Of a stretch of DNA of 64,000 nucleotides, positions 46,001 to 56,100 are shown in pieces. The DNA is from Coturnix japonica (Eukaryota > Chordata > Aves > Galliformes > Phasianidae): assembly GCF_001577835.2 (NCBI RefSeq), contig NC_029520.1, positions 45,108,093-45,172,092 of the forward strand, written 5' to 3'. A model generated the notes under the pieces. It worked only from the letters and a program-made list of their open reading frames with translations, was not told the DNA's origin and ran no database searches. Position 1 is the stretch's first letter; the number at the start of each line of letters is the position of its first letter. A program made the position numbers and the translations under genes.

Positions 46001-48092
46001 AGTTAAGGCAAATTTCCATCAGAGCAAATAGAAAGGAGAATGGAAACAGTGTGTCTTTCCATTCTTGGGCTTGCCAGTTGATAATGGTGCAGGTATTCTA
46101 CAGGTGAGGTTGCTCCAGTACTGCAGTGGGCTGCAGTGAACTCCACAGCTGTATTGATATAAAATGACATATGGGGAAGAAGGCAGTTCAGTGAGTCATT
46201 GCTAAGATGAGCCATTCAGACCTTAGAGATGTGTGGATTATATATATGTAGAATACAAGAGATATTTAGTTATGTTAGGAAAACTTTCAGGAATTTAATA
46301 GTAAAATATAATTCTTTCTGCAGTTTGGTGGAAGAGTTCTCCCTTCCGCGAGGGAGTTGGAACCTGGTGGTCCTCAAGGTTCCATTCAACCCAACCCATT
46401 CTATAATTCTGTGACTTGAATTGATAGTGCATGATTGGGATAAGTGTTTGAGGAAAGACTAATATCATTAGATTCAGATGCTGAACATCATATAGAAGTA
46501 TCATTAACTTCATAGAATCATAGAATTACTCAGATTGGAAAAGACCTCAAAGATCATCAAGTCTAACCGCAGCCTAACCATAGTGCCCTAACTAACAACC
46601 CTCTGCTAAATCATATCTCTGGCCATATTATCTGACCATTCACTCATGTTTCTTCTCTATTTAGGAAGAGAATTTTGAAAAACTTTGTAAAAAATGGTTA
46701 TTTGTACAACAACAAAAGGTCAAATTTCTTCATATCTTTAGTCTCTGGTGAATATTTTACAAATGTTGTATACTTCTGTGGGTATCAAGTGTCTATTATA
46801 TATAGCGGTCCAAAATTTAAATGCTGCACTTGATTTTTGTAGCCAGTAGGAATCAACTTGGTCAGCATTCATTCCAGTCCAAATGATCAGATGTTGTGGG
46901 CCATTGACAGCAAATGGAACGTCCACGTACGAGTAGGAATTACAGAGGAAATGCCTGTAGGCACCGACTGGGAACATGTACCAGGTAAAACAAACAACTC
47001 AAAACCTAGGGCATGAATTCCTTGTGCTTTCTGCTGTTTTCTCACTGTGTTTTTTTTCCATGTTGTGTTTTAAGTTTGGTAGCAATAGATAAATCAGATA
47101 TGTTTCTCAGCAATCAAGTATGTTTATTTATAGAAACTTCTGTGAAGTGTTTGATAAGGATTATCTTTTAAAGAAGATCTTGATTGTACTTTGACACATT
47201 ATATAGTTAACCGAAGAGGAACCTGTCGTGTATTATTTCAGGCTGTTGCCACTGGACTATTAAATGCCACATGTACCTTTCAGTTAGGTTTAGAGCAGTG
47301 TTCCTAAGCCATAGGAAACCACTGTGCTTTGGGAAGTTTTGTACTGGAAAGTGATACAGCATGGAGTTCCCATCTGGATGTGGCTAACAGAAACTTAATG
47401 CTATTTTGCACATCCTTCTGTTAATCCTGTGTGCTGGATGCATTCTTATTTAAGCAATTATATTTTTACCTTGTCTTTAAGTAAAATTAAGTTTTAGTTG
47501 CTCCTTTCTCATGCCTCTTCGTGCCCAATTATCTTTAGGTTTGCAGGCATGTGAGCTGGCTATAAGTACAAGGACTGTTTGGGCACGCTGTCCAAATGGA
47601 GATGTAGCTCGTCGATATGGTATTACTGACAAGAATCCAGCAGGTGATTACTGGAAGAAGATTCCTGGAAACGTTACACGTTTAACAGGCAAGTTGGTTC
47701 TGTGTGATACTTTGAAAACATTGTGATGTCTGCTTTGATTTCCGATTGATGGTGCTCAAGCTGACCATAAGCAGGGAGAGTTTTGTGGCCTGGCATCAAG
47801 GTGCTTTTATCACATCAGTAGAAATCTTCCCTAGGTACAATTAAAAAATAAATAAGTAAATCCAAATGTTATTAATCTAATGTTTACAATTGGGCCATTC
47901 TACTTTTATTATGAAGCATTTGATTTATGCTTTGCAGTCACCCCTCTGGATGAACTGTGGGCGATCAGTACTTCAGGATCCCTTCTCCAGCGCCTCACTA
48001 AGACCCTTAGCCATTCCCATAACCAGCAGAAAAATGATACTTCTGTTCTGCTTCACCCTGATGATTTTGAAGATGAATGGGAAGTGATATGA
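16010..48092 (+). CDS. TECPR2: TECPR2 (tectonin beta-propeller repeat-containing protein 2), complete coding region, 19 coding exons
   Basis: Coding exons: 16010-16228, 16365-16493, 16868-16999, 17540-17697, 18771-19083, 19835-19967, 21304-21762, 22403-23388, 24554-24737, 26232-26405, 28950-29130, 30534-30675, 31446-31686, 32387-32476, 33252-33485, 36863-37011, 46843-46984, 47539-47688, 47938-48092. They total 4,371 nt, or 1,456 aa (human 1,411). The start at 16010 matches human MASI... and has G at -3 and +4. Residues 1 to about 360 are WD40 blades (e.g. [13 protein letters not shown]). About 361-843 is a Ser-rich disordered linker with a Lys run. About 844-1456 holds tectonin repeats ([49 protein letters not shown]). 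The C-terminus ends DEWEVI, the known LC3/GABARAP-binding (LIR) motif. Known roles are autophagosome and ER-exit traffic with SEC24D, HOPS and BLOC-1; human loss causes HSAN9/SPG49. The last intron is GC-AG. Frame is intact throughout. Confidence 0.98.
18768..18773 (+). promoter_or_regulatory. TECPR2: Tandem NAGNAG splice acceptor of TECPR2 coding exon 5
   Basis: The acceptor reads TAGCAG. Using the first AG (exon from 18771) gives ...RK-N-S-GKFG. Using the second (exon from 18774) gives ...RK-N-GKFG, one serine fewer and still in frame. The human protein has two residues at this point, which supports the upstream AG as the main site. Confidence 0.75.
20991..21024. repeat. 17-bp tandem duplication (2 copies)
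   Basis: Two adjacent copies of a 17-bp unit beginning TAATAGATGATGGTA lie in a TECPR2 intron. They differ only in the last few bases. Confidence 0.7.
23849..23893. repeat. Short tandem repeat of GGATTAATGA / TTAATGA units
   Basis: Mixed 10-bp (AGGATTAATG) and 7-bp (ATTAATG) units repeat head-to-tail, several copies over about 45 bp, in the TECPR2 intron after the long linker exon. It looks like a variable microsatellite. Confidence 0.75.
24738..36862 (+). other. TECPR2: TECPR2 introns among the tectonin-repeat exons
   Basis: GT-AG introns: 24738-26231, 26406-28949, 29131-30533, 30676-31445, 31687-32386, 32477-33251 and 33486-36862. Apart from the CR1 element at 27576-28326, they show only unique AT-rich sequence and homopolymer tracts (e.g. 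T runs near 29501-29513, 31430 and 34851-34864). Short open frames in them have no support. Confidence 0.75.
27576..28326 (-). mobile_element. CR1 LINE fragment, antisense to TECPR2, internally deleted
   Basis: Read on the - strand this is CR1 reverse transcriptase. It has a VAFYDGV-like stretch near 28190-28215, [16 protein letters not shown] then [16 protein letters not shown] (28150-27970), SGIPWGS, and the catalytic-type FADDTK (around 27880-27900), followed by an LGVLVDE-like block. The 3' tail at 27576-27635 has the CR1 motif CATTCTACAGTTCTATG. From FADDTK to the tail is only about 310 bp, where CR1 normally has roughly 900. The region between thumb and 3' UTR is therefore missing, and the 5' end is truncated as usual for CR1. 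Conserved blocks fall in different frames: a small deletion after GSVL shifts the frame, and stops are present. This is a dead, old copy. Confidence 0.9.
39960..39996. repeat. 20-bp tandem duplication in the large TECPR2 intron
   Basis: Two head-to-tail copies of an AT-rich unit beginning CATAAATACATAAT; the second copy is slightly shortened. Confidence 0.65.
40806..40813. promoter_or_regulatory. Consensus CRE palindrome TGACGTCA
   Basis: A full cAMP-response-element octamer lies in AT-rich intronic DNA that is otherwise poor in CpG. Its presence is plain; activity is unknown and chance occurrence is possible. Confidence 0.3.
46350..46414 (+). mobile_element. CR1 LINE 3' tail fragment, + strand
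   Basis: The CR1 3' UTR end GAGGGAGTTGGAACCTGGTGG leads into AACCCAACCCATTCTATAATTCTGTGA. It carries a degenerate copy of the ATTCTATG terminal repeat. Only the last 65 or so bases of the element are recognisable. Confidence 0.8.
46511..46630 (-). mobile_element. CR1 LINE 3' tail fragment, - strand
   Basis: The + strand opens CATAGAATCATAGAAT and continues with a TTGGAAAAGACCTCAAAG block. This is the reverse complement of a CR1 3' UTR with two copies of the ATTCTATG terminal repeat. The distal (5') boundary is approximate. It faces the CR1 tail at 46350-46414, with the two 3' ends about 96 bp apart. Confidence 0.85.
46985..47937 (+). other. TECPR2: Last two TECPR2 introns; the final one is GC-AG
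   Basis: Intron 46985-47538 is GT-AG. Intron 47689-47937 starts GCAAGT after CAG and ends TTTGCAG. The GC donor is the only one nearby that keeps phase 1 into the final exon. Confidence 0.85.
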
Positions 48093-50190
48093 AGTTCCTC
48101 AAGCTTGTGAAGCAGTGAGAAAAATAGAAGGGCGTACAGAACTGCTGTAATGTATGTACAGAATGTTGGATGTAAAAGCCACTCATACTGGACCTTGTGA
48201 GATATTAGCACTTTTGTATTAAAAAACTGACCTGTTAAATAGCCTCTAAGTTGTGAGTTCTGATGTTTGTTCCAGTATCCCTTGGGAGACTCTTTAGGTG
48301 TGGCATACTGCAGTTGTTATATTGTACTACTGTAGCAGCTCCTTTGGAAACATAACTCTTTAACTTAAATCTGATTAGCAATGAAAGTGACTATTTCACA
48401 ATAGCATGCACACTAATATGCGTGTACTTTGAGAGGAAATTCTGTTGCATTAAATATTTCTCTACATCAGAAACATTAAATATTTCTCAATTTCTTCTTT
48501 TATGTGGAACTCCAAACTGATAGAAATGCTCTTCAACTATTGTGTATGTTTAGAATGACTTTTTCTTTGCAGCATGGAGGAAAATAGAAGAAGGAATTTC
48601 TTAGAGAGATTTTAGAACATCCTGATTTCACGGCACTGGTGTTGAAACGAGCTTAGTTTGGTCCATTTCCATATAAATATCTGCAAGCCTATACTAACAT
48701 TCAACATCTAGAAATTTTGTTTCTAGCATGGGAAGTTTGGATTGCACATCATATCAAGGGAACTTTCCCCCATTTCACGCAGCCATCAGGGAGCTGACAG
48801 TTTTTGAGGGGTAAGTCCCACTCTGGAGAAGAAGGAAGTTGCATGTTGGGTTTGTAGTACAAAGTAGGAATGTACGAAGCAGCTTTTATGTTACCTGTTG
48901 TGCTACGTTTGTGCCTCCAGCCAGTGCTTTAACATTTGGACTCAAATTGTTCTGAGTACCAAACACAGATGTATTAAAAGTAAAATGGTAATTGATAGAA
49001 TTACCTGTATATCCCATTAAAATTGTGATATTGTGAGAAAATACTTAACAATATTGTAACTTTTAGCTATGTTAGCTAAATTTTGAAGTGTCTTATGCTT
49101 ACAGATGTTGCAGCAGAGGTATGTAATGAACTGGGAAGTAACCTGAGTTAGTCACTGCAGTTTATTTTTCTTTAAATCTTCCTTGAAAGATACCTCATCT
49201 TTTTTAAGCAATAGAACTATAGATGAGAGAACCTGAGTTCAGTACGTAGGTGGAAGAGTTATTTTGTGTTTGTTCTAAGCATATAAATCATCAGAATGTT
49301 TAAGCAGCTGCTAACCAATACTGTAAATGAGCCAGCTTCAGAAAAAGGCCGGGTGTTAAATTGTGGGGATGTTTCTGTTTCAAGAACTTAACACATACGG
49401 AGAAGGATGTTTTCTTTTTAACCTCTGTTCTTTTTCAGGATAGGTCGTGCATGTACTGCACTAAACTTGGAACAAACGTGGTGCAAGGTGAGAATGTACA
49501 TCTGTGGAGAGAGAACCAAGTTATGTCACATTGTGTTGTTCTTTTTAGTACAGCTTCTGATACTGGCTGTCAGGTCTCAGGCTGATCCTTCAGTCTTACA
49601 GGGAGGAAGGATTTATTTCCCTTTTACAGATTAGATGTTTGCCTTATTGATATCCATATATGGTGATTACTCCAGAAGGTTTTGTTGGTTTTTTTTTAAA
49701 GCCTGTCTGGCAGTGGATTGTAGTGGATTGATTGATGAAGTAAACCAGTCTGTTTTCTGCAAGCACAGCTTGGTATCTTGAGGACCCTAAAGAAGCTGAA
49801 ATTCACCTTAAAAAGTATATTTTGGAAGCTCCTGTGTCAGCCACTTTGGAGCAGGGATATGAGTACTTCTCTGCACCTTGACAAGCTCCAGGTGCTTAAG
49901 TACAGTGGCATTACTTAATGGTGACACTTTTCTGTTACGTTATTCAAAGTCATCTTAGTAATGGTTTGAGCTTGCTAGTTGTTTGTTTTCTGTATAATAC
50001 CGTATCTTGCTATGGTTGTTAATATTAAATTGGTGTCGAGCTCTTTTCAGACTACTTTTTAGGGTAGCTTTATTAAAACAATTATATTTTTCCCCCCTTT
50101 TTTTCTGTATTTAGTTTTTTTGTTTTGTTTGTGCTTTGAGACAAGTGCAATAAACTAGATTTTTAAGAAATAAACTACTGTGGTAAGACT
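48093..50190 (+). other. TECPR2: TECPR2 3' UTR with proximal and distal polyadenylation signals
   Basis: A proximal ATTAAA at 48218-48223 would give a 3' UTR of about 150 nt. Canonical AATAAA signals at 50149-50154 and 50169-50174 lie 2.1 kb past the stop and would give a long form. No gene-like frame interrupts the interval. Which is used cannot be told from sequence alone. Confidence 0.5.
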
Positions 50191-53100
50191 CATCTGTCGT
50201 ATGGTTCACAAAGAGTTCTGTTTGTCTGGAAGGTGTCTTGCTACAGAAGAAAGACATGTTTATGAAACCTGTATCGTACTATTACCCAGGATAAAATGGT
50301 AACAAAATGTTCAAGCAGAAAACAAGTGACTGTACCTGGTACTGTAACCGTACCCTTCTTTGCATTCTAAAACATCAGTGCTTACCTGAAAACTTCCTGT
50401 GATTCTGTACTTTTAACTGTAACCCCTCCTGAGGCATATAAAGCACCACTGCCTTCACTTCCCACGTAGGAGAGCTGTTTTCTGGCAGAGCCAAGACCTG
50501 CGTAGCTTTCTCACAAGGTGTAGCTGTGCTTAATGACAATTCTGAGGCTTATTCCTGCTTCCAGCTATGAGAATCCTGTTCAAATTCAGGTGGCTGTGTA
50601 TTTACTAACTATCATAGCTTTTATCTTGACAAACTGGTTCATCTGCTTCTGTTGGTTCCTGCAGGGAAATTCTAGTCTTCTCACAGCATCAGCCTGTTCT
50701 GTTATACAACAGTGATCCTTATGTCACCACTCACAGAAGTTCAGATGCCCGAGGTGAGTTGGTGTGAAACACCCATGTAGATACATAAATAACTTGTTTT
50801 TCTGTGTTACAGCAATAAAAAGTGGAATGAAATAATGTTAAATGGTACAAAGCAAGTTTTTTCACTAAAAAATTGTTGTCACAATACTTTAATTGCTTAA
50901 GTGAGATAGTAGTGTTGCTAGGAAATGCTGCTACTGCTAAGAAAATGACTATAAAAATATGTAATTATGACTTTATGCCATCATTTAAAGATGGGTTTCT
51001 TTGTACAGGCACAGAAAATTTGGAAGAAGTGTTTATACCTCTGCAAAGAGCATCTTTGGTGCAGTGTGCAAGAACTTCCTCTCAGTTGTGTGACTGTCAG
51101 AAGATCACAAATCTGACTCCTGCATTGCTTTCCCAACAGCTGAGTGTTCAAGTGTCTCTAAGGCACTCTTGGCTTATTTCAGACTAGCTTGGCGTTCTGG
51201 CTTATCTTTTTACTTCCCTCACAAATGCTCCCTTAAGGAGTGGGGTAGTTGTTTCTATTGGACTTTTGGATAGATTTGCAGTAAATGATGTTATGAATGT
51301 AATGGCCTGCAGTTCAGTTGCCTGAATGCCTGTGGGTTTGCCTTTTCAGTTAGCCATTACAGAAGTATAAATTATCTGTGAAGATAGGCAGGTCTACTAA
51401 TTACTTTGGTGAAAAATCTCTGGTCTTTAGTTTTTCCATTAACCAGGTCTATCCATATCCTATCCTTGCCTTCATGAATAAAGAGGTAAGGTCTTAATTA
51501 AAGACAATTAAGTGTAGAATGTGAGGTGCAGGTTTTATTCCTCTTACAGCCTTCCTTAGAGTAAAGTTTGGCATGTATTGTGGCAACAAGGAGTCAGCAA
51601 AGATAGCTGCTGTATCCCTTGCCAAACTAGGTAGATCACCCTGGATGGTTGATACTAAGTTACTCCAATTAAAAATAACCGTGGCACTCTCCCAGAACAG
51701 AAGTGAACTTGTAATCTAGAGGACTGGATTTTAATTAGTGGAAAGTGAAAGTTGAGTTACAGTCATTATCTTCTGTGAATTACTAAAGCCAGAGCTTCTT
51801 TGATAACAATTAAAATATCCAGATAAATAAAACTATCTCCCTACATTGTTGAATGGCGATTTTTAGGTTTATCACAGGAGTAACTGTGGCTTTCTCATCA
51901 CTCAAAATGAAGATAGGGAGAGAGGTTTGGGGTTCAGTTGCAGATAAGACTGGGGCATAGCGGAAGCCAGGTGAAGCTGCTGTTATGATGTGCTTGGTCT
52001 TTGAGGTTGTCTGACTCAAAGGCTGTTTTAATACATCTGTTAAAGCTGTTATATTAGCAATAAAGTTAAAATCCTACTCGATGATGGTAGGGGGAAAACT
52101 GTACAGGTAGTAAAGATCTGTTTGAGAAACTTTATATTCCAGTGAAATGTGAATTTAGAAATCAAATCTATTTGATTTATTTCAGTATAAATATCTAAGT
52201 AAGAAGGTGCTGATTTTGGTATTTTGTAGTGTTGTAGGTTCCCCCAGATTAAAAAAAAAAAAAAAAGGCCTTTCTATTTTTGGCCTCCAGAAATGACTAA
52301 AACATGCTGAGTTTTGTAGTCTGTGATTGCCTGCCAGAGACGTCAAATAGTGCACAACCAAACAGTGCTGGATGAAGCTGGATTAATCTTTCAGATATTA
52401 TTCACTGTTTCTATCCAATATAGAATTAATCAGTGATTTATTTTTTTTTTCTCTGGTACATCTTTCTCGTGACCTTGGCTGAGATTCACTTACAGCAGAT
52501 AGAGCTAAAGGAAGAAGTCTTAAATTTACAGTGCTTGTGTTACAGTGCTTGTGCTTGAAAACGTTATGCTAAAAGATGTATCCAGAAATTCATCAATATC
52601 CGGTATTTAAGACTTGGAGGGAAGCTCCAGGGAAGTGCCCAGCAGGCTGCCTGCTGTGTGTGCCTGGGGAGGCAGCCGGGGCATGTCTGAAAGAATGAAT
52701 TCATTTGTGCTGCAGGGGGTGGAATGCAACTGCCAGCAAGAAACCCCACGATCCCTGGTTGTTAGAGGGGACAGAGCAGCCAGCTGATCACTGGAAGTGC
52801 AAAGTAGGGTGAGTGCTAGAATGACGGAGATTGTATTTGCTCAGCTCCCACGCTTGTCCTGCTAAATCTGTGCTCTGCCTCAACAGATGGACTGTGTAGT
52901 CTGTTCCCTCCATGAGCTGTGCCCAGCACTCCAAATTGGGAGTAAAAAACGTGAACCAGCAGATCTGCACTGAGTTCCACTGTGCTGCGGTGGAAGTCAA
53001 GTATTTTAAATTAGAGAGAGCACTAGAAGTGACTGGTGAAATGCTTTGAAATAATAGGTTTACAACTGTTAATTCACTTTATAATTACTGTAATAATAAT

Positions 53101-56100
53101 AATGCCAACCTTCTTAAATATTAACGTTGATGCCAGAGGTACATGTGTAGGGGAGATCTCAGGCTTCAGTTCTAATTAGCTGCTTAACAGTATACTGTCA
53201 GCGTGAGATGTGCATTTAAAAGAACAACGGTAGGAATCTGAAATATTTGTCTGTGCTGAGAACAGATAAATTGAAGAGCTGAATCCTGTTGCTCTTAAAA
53301 CCTGCTGACTTCTTTTCATCCTGTTCTTTGCCTGGTGTAGGGAACTTTCTCCCATCCTCCGTGCATAACTGCCTGATTATATGGTGCCCATACAAAACAT
53401 TGCTGGGAGGAAAACACAGGGATCTGTGGGGGCTGTTCTGAGTGTTTTGTTTGTGACCTTTCTTTCGTTCCCATCTTGCTATTTTAATTGCTGTACACCA
53501 AGAGTTGAGGTCCAAGGAGGCAGCAGAGCTGCTCCTTCTCCTTATGCTCTGCTGTTTGTGTAAATGGAAGTTAATGCCAGTACAGTTTTGTGATACTTTT
53601 GATCTGATAAACCCTTGTTCATAGTCCTTTGCAGCACTTTTCACCAGTGTTGGCTGTTTGCAGTATCACAGCGTGCAATATGGTAGCATCTTAAACCTGA
53701 TTTTAATGATAAACTTTTAAGATGGGAAGGGAAGTGTGTTTTTGTTTTGTTTGTTAATGAGCACAAGAGCCCACGTTTTCCCAGACAAGTTTTTCAAAGC
53801 ATACTGAACAAGATGAGCCTAGCTTTCACTTCATTCATTCAGGCTCAGGCTCTGCTTCATTCAGTCCCTGAGTTCTGCTGTCATACCTGTAGGACCAGTT
53901 CTTATTAGGGCCTAAACACAGCCAGACAAGTAGGGAATGTTGGAACACTTTTCTTTCGTATTTTGCCCTGTATAAATCTACAGGGAAAGCTCTCACTAAA
54001 ATGGATGTGAATATGAATTTGGGAACATTATTAGGAGGATCAGAGGTATCACCAAATGATATCTGTAGAGGCAGCTCTGCTTGTGTTCAGCCAAACAAAG
54101 ATGCTTTTGGAAGCCATCCCAGGCAGGAGAGTTTGTAAAGTAACTGCATCTACTTTGTTTGAAGTGATAGCCAGGTGCCAAATGTTTCTTCCTGGCAGTG
54201 ACTCATAAAGTTTTGACATGGATGCCACTTGGGGTAGGGATATGATTGTTTCAGGGGATGCTAAAGAGAATTATTCTGACCTACGGCAGGAAATATGTCC
54301 TCATAATAGGGCTTTTTAGGCTCTGCTACTGTCTTTGATAGGAAATGGTGGCAGTTCCATTCTGTGAGTCATTTAGCAGTGGATGAAGGAAAAGAACAAT
54401 ACTTGTAAGGATATCAAGGGGTCAGAACCACCCATCAAGCCATTTAATCTTCTCTTGCTTTGCTTGATGGTGTTTTTTGTTGTTTTTATGTGAATGGTAT
54501 AATTCTGTTTTCCTTTCTAAATATCTGTGCCTTTTTCATCTATTTGGTAGATTAGAGTGCTGTTAGCAGAAGGAGCTTTTGAAGGTGCAGAATATGCGTG
54601 TCTCACATTGATGTCCATTTTGTCAGGCTCTAAGTGTTGGCTTCTATAATCCTTCCCAGGCTTTATCTTTCCACAAGTGAATGCTCATGTCTAGTATCAG
54701 CTTTTGTCGCCATCAGGCCTGAGCTATGTCATGTTACCCTTTATTTTTTATTTTCTGTTTTGCACCAAAGTGAGTCGTCCCATCATTTTCCATGTCTTCT
54801 TTGGGCAGTAGCAGTCTCTGAAGCAATTTGTCTTTACCTGTAAGTCAGGTAGAAGGTTTGCTACTGACAGACTTCCTGTCTTTGGAAGTGGTTTCCAAAC
54901 ACTCCTCAGAAAGGTGTAAACCTTGTTGGTGAGCAGAGTGGTGTGACTCATTAACCAGAAGTTCAGCTGACAGTCAGGCTAGCAGTTTACAGCAAGGGTG
55001 TGTGCTTGAGGATAGCGAGATGGTCAGGGCAAGTACATTCTACAGTAATAGAGGAGTGAGCAACAAAGCAGTGTTTTCCCATTGCAGAGATTAGGAAGCT
55101 AGGAAAGCAGCCTAAAATGCCACAATCATCATGCTAGAGCTTAATGTTTTGATAATGTTTTGAAAGGTTGTGGGTTCTCCATAGGTTCTAAGCTCAAGTC
55201 TTGCTCTCACAGCGCAGCTCACTAGCTGAACTAAAAGCCATTGGCTCAGCTGGCCAAGTGGGCTTGTCTCTTATAGAGACCAGCTAACAAAGGTCAGGCA
55301 TCTCTGCCACACTACAGTTAATGCCATCAGGGATACTTGTGGTGCTTGTAACATCACATTATAAGAGCGAAGGTTCAGTGTGTGTCCCATTGCAAAGGGT
55401 GTCTCCTACAGAGTCACTGCATCAGTGTCAGATGTGTGTCTGAGTAAAACTTCATTGTAGCCTAAAAAAACAAATGGAACTTGGTAAGGCCGTAGTCTAA
55501 CGCAGGGATGTGGTTGCATTCTTCTCTCTGCTTTTGTTTTAACAGGGAGCTTGCAGAAGATTTGTTTGGTATCTGAGCAACCAGCTTCTAAAGCATCAAA
55601 TACCAAGCAGTAGGCAGGAAAGAGTTCTTTCGATTCTGGAACAAAAGACTTCCGAATCCCCTTGCAGCTCAATGCCCAAGCTTTGGCACAGTGCGCTACC
55701 ATTTCTCCATGCATGAACTGCAAATGCTGAAAAGGTGAATGTGTGCAGATCCAGACTGCCAGCTGGGATCTGTCACCTCCTGAAGTGAATGTTCAGTGCT
55801 GCTTAACATCCCCTAGAAAGCACAGCATTCTGCAAGCAACACTTTTCCCATGAGTCGGAGGTGGGCAGAGCCAAGTTCTGCATTACTCCTCCCTTTTGCC
55901 TGGCACTTTCTTGTAGAAAGTTACTGCCTCGCTGTCAGGGCAACAAAGCAATTTGCTCCTCCTTTCTTCACCTCCATCATTCAACAGGCGTGGAAATAGA
56001 ACTAGAATTTAGAGTCTTGCTAATAGAACAGAGCATGGAGAGTTGTGACTCTTTTCTGCGCCCATAGGCTTAGCCAGGCAATAGGGAAAGATGTTTGCAT

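Larger units (their letters stand above)
37012..46842 (+). other. TECPR2: Largest TECPR2 intron (9.8 kb)
   Basis: This intron splits two tectonin exons and makes up over a quarter of the gene. It contains two CR1 tails near its 3' end, a 20-bp duplication at 39960-39996, a short TG run near 40050-40060 and a consensus CRE octamer at 40806-40813. No open frame in it exceeds about 150 codons or shows family features. I recognise no RNA gene. Confidence 0.7.

Noticed and set aside
50380-50470. CATATAAAGC with flanking promoter-like sequence, considered as an LTR or lncRNA promoter
   Set aside because: I found no matching flanking repeat, no retroviral coding trace and no clear downstream transcript structure.
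50873-51187. 104-codon + strand frame downstream of TECPR2
   Set aside because: Composition is like random AT-rich DNA. It has no recognisable domain and no splice-consistent partners.
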